Position numbers and translations under genes: made by a program | Part shown: positions 15,599 through 18,620 of the stretch, piece after piece | Numbering within the stretch: position 1 is the stretch's first letter | Layout of the letters: the number at the start of each line of letters is the position of its first letter | Notes under the pieces: model-generated | Told to the model about the DNA's origin: nothing | Seen by the model: only the letters and a program-made list of their open reading frames with translations | Database searches by the model: none | From: an archaeon | GTDB taxonomy: Archaea > Hydrothermarchaeota > Hydrothermarchaeia > JALTZZ01 > JALUTC01 | Assembly: GCA_027051265.1 (NCBI GenBank) | Contig: JALTZH010000071.1 | Location: forward strand, 1 to 18,620 | Direction of reading: 5' to 3' | Length of the DNA stretch: 18,620 bases

Positions 15599-16359
15599 AA
15601 GTTAAAGATTATATGACAAAAAATATCGTTACAGTATCCCCCGAAAATACTGTAAAAGAAGTAATAGAATTAATAGAGAAAACTGGTCATAGTAGCTTTC
15701 CAGTATTAAAAAATGGAAAACTCGTTGGAATTATAACATCTAAAGATATTATTAAAGCAAAACCTGAAAACAAAGTTAAAGATATAATGACAAAAGACGT
15801 TGTTGTTACTTATCCTGATGTTGATTTATTAGATGCTGCAAGAGTTATGTTTAGACTTGGAGTATCTAAATTACCCGTAATTGATAGAAATACTAAAAAC
15901 GTTGTTGGTATAATAACATATACCGATATTGTAAGGTCTCAGATAGAAAGAGTTACTCCAGATAAAGTTAAAAAAATTGCTGAAACAATAAAAAAGTTAC
16001 ATGGTGTTGATGTGAAAATAATTACAGACAAAGTTCCGGTTAATAAATTAATACCAACACAGGATCACGTTTATTTGGATGAGTTAAAAGGTAGAATGTA
16101 TGAGATAGAAAAAGGATTAGCGGAACCAATAGTTGTGATCAAACTCAACGATAGATATCTTTTGGTTGATGGTCATCATAGAGCATTAGCTGCATATAAA
16201 CTTGGGATAAAGAAATTAGATGCTTATGTATTAATATTGAGTAGACGAGTTAAACTTGGATTAGAAAGAACGGCTGAAATATTAAATCTTAAGTCTATAG
16301 AAGATATAAAGATCGAGAGCATAGATATTGGTATATGTGAAATAATAAGAGGCGAATAA
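15595..16359 (+). CDS. CBS-pair protein fused to a ParB/SerK-like domain
   Basis: This 254-residue protein has two CBS repeats, at residues about 1-55 (VKDYMTKNIVTVSPENTV to VGIITSKDII) and about 60-115 (VKDIMTKDVVVTYPDV to VGIITYTDIV). Together they form a module that usually binds adenosyl ligands such as AMP, ATP or SAM. Residues about 143-215 match the ParB/sulfiredoxin superfamily. That region has VPVNKLIPTQD, PIVVIKLNDRYLLVDGHHRA (D192-R196 is the DGHHR motif) and LDAYVLIL. Archaeal SerK, an ADP-dependent free-serine kinase, also has VDGHHR. As I recall, SerK's catalytic Glu lies in a PHE segment, and here the matching position is Gln156, followed by Asp157. SerK's long C-terminal part is also missing. 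A ligand-regulated kinase-like or nucleotide-binding role is therefore possible but unproven; a chromosome-partition role is unlikely. It is coupled to the previous gene by ATGA. Confidence 0.8.
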   Translation: MKVKDYMTKNIVTVSPENTVKEVIELIEKTGHSSFPVLKNGKLVGIITSKDIIKAKPENKVKDIMTKDVVVTYPDVDLLDAARVMFRLGVSKLPVIDRNTKNVVGIITYTDIVRSQIERVTPDKVKKIAETIKKLHGVDVKIITDKVPVNKLIPTQDHVYLDELKGRMYEIEKGLAEPIVVIKLNDRYLLVDGHHRALAAYKLGIKKLDAYVLILSRRVKLGLERTAEILNLKSIEDIKIESIDIGICEIIRGE

Positions 16360-16376
16360 ACTCAAATAATACAATA

Positions 16377-17810
16377 TTAATGGAAATATTCGTACCATTT
16401 TTTTGATACCAAACGCTTTATCTCTTCAGATGCTTCAACTTCTTCTGGAAAATCTCTACCAATTTCTTCTTTAAACTTTCTCGTAGCATCTATTCCCATT
16501 TTTGATCCAAGATTTAGATTCGAAGCTGCATGATCCAAAGTGTCGGTTGGTGTATTCTTTATTATAACAACATCTCTAGCTGGATCAACTCTTGTTGATA
16601 TCGCATACCAGACATCAAACCAGTTATGAACGTTAACGTCGTGATCAACAACTATTATTATCTTTGTTAGATGCAAATATTCAAGACCCCATAGAGAAAA
16701 CATCACCTTCTTTGCATGTCCAGGATATTGTTTTTTAATTGATACTATAAGAATGTTATGAAAGAGACCTTCTATTGGAATGTTGATATCAACAATTTCT
16801 GGTATTAAAAATTTTATAAACGGTAAGAAGATTCTTTCCACAGCTTTACCTATGTAAGCATCTTCCATCGGTGGTTTACCAGTAACAGATGCAACGTATA
16901 TTGGATTTTCTCTTTGTGTTATACATTCAATTTCAAATACAGGATAATATCCTTCCTGAGAATAATATCCCGTATGATCACCGAAAGGGCCTTCCAATCT
17001 AACTTCATCTGTAACATAACCCTCTAACACAATTTCAGAATTTGCTGGTACATATAAATCTAACGTTTCGCACTTAACAATTTTTAACGGTTTTTTTCTT
17101 ATAAATCCTATAAAGAAATAATCGTCAATATTTTCAGGTATTGGAAATACTGAGCATAGCATTGTAACTGGATCACATCCTATTACTACAGCGACTTCCA
17201 TCTTTTTCTTTTCTCTTAAATTTTTTAAGTAATTTTTATAGCCATGCTTATGAACATGCCAATGTATTAAAGTCTTATCCTTATCTATAACTTGCATTCT
17301 ATAGGTACCTAAATTTATTTTATCATTCTCAGGATCTTTAGTTATTACTATAGGAAATGTTATAAATCTTCCAGCATCTTTTGGCCATAATTTCAATATA
17401 GGATATCTATTCAAATCAACGTCATAAATTATTTTTTCCTTACATACTGCTTTTTTAACAACCTTTGGATAAGAATTCATATATCTTTTTATATCTTTTA
17501 TTGATGATAATTTCTTCAATATATTATCCAATCTAAATTTTGATAAAGATAAAAAATCTTCACCCAATTTTTCTAAACGATCATATCCAAGAGCAAGTTT
17601 TATTCTTTCCATACTACCGAATAAATTCGTTACAACAGGAATATCATATCTATCTACATTTTCGAAGAGCAATGCTTCGCCTGATGATTTGCATATCCTA
17701 TTGGTTATTTCTGCAATCTCGTATATAGATGATACGTTTACTCTTATTCTTTTAAGCCAACCTTTCTCTTCCAGAATATTTAGATATTCTCTTAAATTAT
17801 CAAATGTCAT
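16377..17810 (-). CDS. UbiD-family prenylated-FMN decarboxylase, probable anhydromevalonate phosphate decarboxylase
   Basis: This 477-residue protein covers the full UbiD length. It has the prFMN/Mn-site stretch GRFITFPIVITKDPEN with NLGTYRM (166-172, R171), and EGPFGDHTGYYS (273-284). R171, E273 and D278 correspond to the Arg-Glu-acidic catalytic triad. GKPPMEDAYIGKAVERIFLP and DPARDVVIIKNTPTDTLDHA are further family blocks. In most archaea the single UbiD homologue decarboxylates trans-anhydromevalonate 5-phosphate to isopentenyl phosphate in the modified mevalonate pathway, and I infer that role here. Aromatic-acid decarboxylation is the alternative; no ubiX-like prenyl-FMN synthase is in the window. 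It ends tail-to-tail with the CBS protein, 17 bp apart. There is no SD before the start. Confidence 0.88.
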   Translation of the reverse strand: MTFDNLREYLNILEEKGWLKRIRVNVSSIYEIAEITNRICKSSGEALLFENVDRYDIPVVTNLFGSMERIKLALGYDRLEKLGEDFLSLSKFRLDNILKKLSSIKDIKRYMNSYPKVVKKAVCKEKIIYDVDLNRYPILKLWPKDAGRFITFPIVITKDPENDKINLGTYRMQVIDKDKTLIHWHVHKHGYKNYLKNLREKKKMEVAVVIGCDPVTMLCSVFPIPENIDDYFFIGFIRKKPLKIVKCETLDLYVPANSEIVLEGYVTDEVRLEGPFGDHTGYYSQEGYYPVFEIECITQRENPIYVASVTGKPPMEDAYIGKAVERIFLPFIKFLIPEIVDINIPIEGLFHNILIVSIKKQYPGHAKKVMFSLWGLEYLHLTKIIIVVDHDVNVHNWFDVWYAISTRVDPARDVVIIKNTPTDTLDHAASNLNLGSKMGIDATRKFKEEIGRDFPEEVEASEEIKRLVSKKWYEYFH

Positions 17811-17890
17811 AATTAAAAAAAGGAATTTGTATCAAAGAATGAGGAATCGTTAACTTTTGCTTAGAAGTTTCGTGGAAGTTTAGCGTTGCA

Positions 17891-17905
17891 ATTTATTTTT
17901 AAATA
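17891..17905 (-). promoter_or_regulatory. Possible TATA box of the ubiD-family gene
   Basis: Read on the minus strand, TATTTAAAAATAAAT resembles an archaeal TATA box preceded by the purine-rich TGAGA. Initiation would be expected near 17872, leaving a leader of roughly 60 nt before the start codon. The 181-bp spacer to the PIN gene suggests separate transcription. The rest of the spacer (17906-17991) is plain AT-rich DNA in which I see no gene. Confidence 0.3.
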
Positions 17906-17991
17906 TCTCATAGAGGGGTTGGATTTTCTAATGACATTATATCTTTTATTATCATTATGTTATAGACATTTTAAATAATAAATATATAATT

Positions 17992-18620
17992 TTAAAATTT
18001 TGTTTTTATAAATTTCTCCAAATCTTTAAACCAATTATATTCATGAATCTTTGCAACGAAATTATTAGATTCAAGATATACTTTAAACTTTGTTTTTGAT
18101 TTATATGCATAATATAAAGATAAGAAAATTATAAAACATACTTCTAAGTACAACAAATATCCAAGAATATCACCATAATGGAATTCTTCTGAAATACTCT
18201 TAGGTAATACTCCTGAATTTTCTTTTAGAAAATAAGAATTAACATTTCTTCTTTTAGGATCAACATATGATTCTATTATACTTTTCCATATTTCATATGC
18301 ACCCTTATCCGAGGTTAATAATGCAATATCCTTTATTTTTTCCTTAGTTAAAAGATACAAACAAATAGATGAATCCAATGTTTTTCCTTTTGGAACGCGT
18401 ATTATTCTAAAAAACTTCTCCCTAAGTAATGAATCCAAAATTATCCAGTATAATTTATATATTACTGGATCCTTCTTATCTTTTCGCTTAGATTTCTCAC
18501 ACATACCTGAAAATATCTCATCCAAAGCTATTGTAGGGATACATATTTTCAAATCTGTATAATATCTGCTTAAAAACAATAATTGATGGCATATATTTTT
18601 TTTTCTAACTATATTTGTAT
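17992..18620 (-). CDS. PIN-domain protein with a putative transmembrane segment (5' end outside the window)
   Basis: The frame is open to the right edge of the window, so the gene is cut there; counting from a TTG at 18579 gives only 195 residues. The 13 codons upstream of that TTG read TNIVRKKNICHQL. The preceding split codon ends in AT, compatible with GAT, so the start of a PIN domain (Asp-Thr-Asn) is likely at the edge. Numbered from the TTG, the other PIN acidic residues are E21 (LDEIF), D69 (TLDSSICLYLL) and D91 (LLTSDKGA). PIN domains are metal-dependent RNases. Unusually, residues about 137-158 form a hydrophobic stretch (ILGYLLYLEVCFIIFLSLYY), suggesting membrane anchoring, followed by a basic tail of about 37 residues. 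No antitoxin gene is adjacent downstream; the upstream side is not visible. Its target is unknown. Confidence 0.7.
   Translation of the reverse strand, partial: TNIVRKKNICHQLLFLSRYYTDLKICIPTIALDEIFSGMCEKSKRKDKKDPVIYKLYWIILDSLLREKFFRIIRVPKGKTLDSSICLYLLTKEKIKDIALLTSDKGAYEIWKSIIESYVDPKRRNVNSYFLKENSGVLPKSISEEFHYGDILGYLLYLEVCFIIFLSLYYAYKSKTKFKVYLESNNFVAKIHEYNWFKDLEKFIKTKF

Noticed and set aside
1-18620. CRISPR arrays, rRNA genes, integrase or att sites, complete IS elements
   Set aside because: No regularly spaced direct repeats, no rRNA-like sequence and no transposase or integrase domain were seen in any frame.

Overview
The window is an AT-rich archaeal chromosome segment. Spot counts give about 33% GC in coding DNA and 17-30% in spacers. 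Gene content is purely archaeal: eS4, eL19 and eL32, the RNase P subunit Rnp1 inside the ribosomal operon, an archaeal SecY, and starts preceded by GAGGTGA-type Shine-Dalgarno (SD) motifs. Codon use is dominated by AGA and ATA. An AT-rich thermophile, probably of the TACK/Thermoproteota group, is my best guess. No rRNA is present to confirm it, and species-level placement is not possible.

Region 1 (about 20-245) is a GC-rich island (about 47% GC over 61-240) with a TATA-like box in front. It can fold into three consecutive long hairpins and is best read as a candidate structured RNA gene. A 63-codon ORF with atypical codons lies across it. An AT-rich leader (244-395) follows, with a possible promoter and T-tracts.

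Region 2 (396-13914) is one gene-dense, same-strand S10/spc ribosomal superoperon: uL3-uL4-uL23-uL2-uS19-uL22-uS3-uL29-rnp1-uS17-uL14-uL24-eS4-uL5-uS14-uS8-uL6-eL32-eL19-uL18-uS5-uL30-uL15-secY-uppS. Spacers are 0-37 bp and many genes overlap. It encodes proteins of both ribosomal subunits, a tRNA-processing subunit, the translocon channel, and at the end a cis-prenyltransferase that makes the polyprenyl lipid used in N-glycosylation. The 47-residue uS14 gene is easily missed. The eIF1/SUI1 gene often found between uL29 and rnp1 is absent.

Region 3 (13915-16359) has a promoter region with palindromes and a TATA box about 28 bp before the ilvC start, implying a leaderless mRNA. It drives ketol-acid reductoisomerase, a coiled-coil winged-helix protein, and a protein joining a CBS pair to a ParB/SerK-like DGHHR domain. 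The three are chained by ATGA stop/start overlaps. This is the least conventional unit in the window.

Region 4 (16377-18620, minus strand) holds a UbiD-family decarboxylase, probably the anhydromevalonate phosphate decarboxylase of the archaeal mevalonate pathway. Upstream of it lies a PIN-domain protein with a putative transmembrane segment, cut by the window edge. UppS and UbiD together give the flanks an isoprenoid theme. The best candidates for something undescribed are the folded RNA island, the ilvC-wHTH-CBS/SerK-like unit and the membrane-anchored PIN protein.
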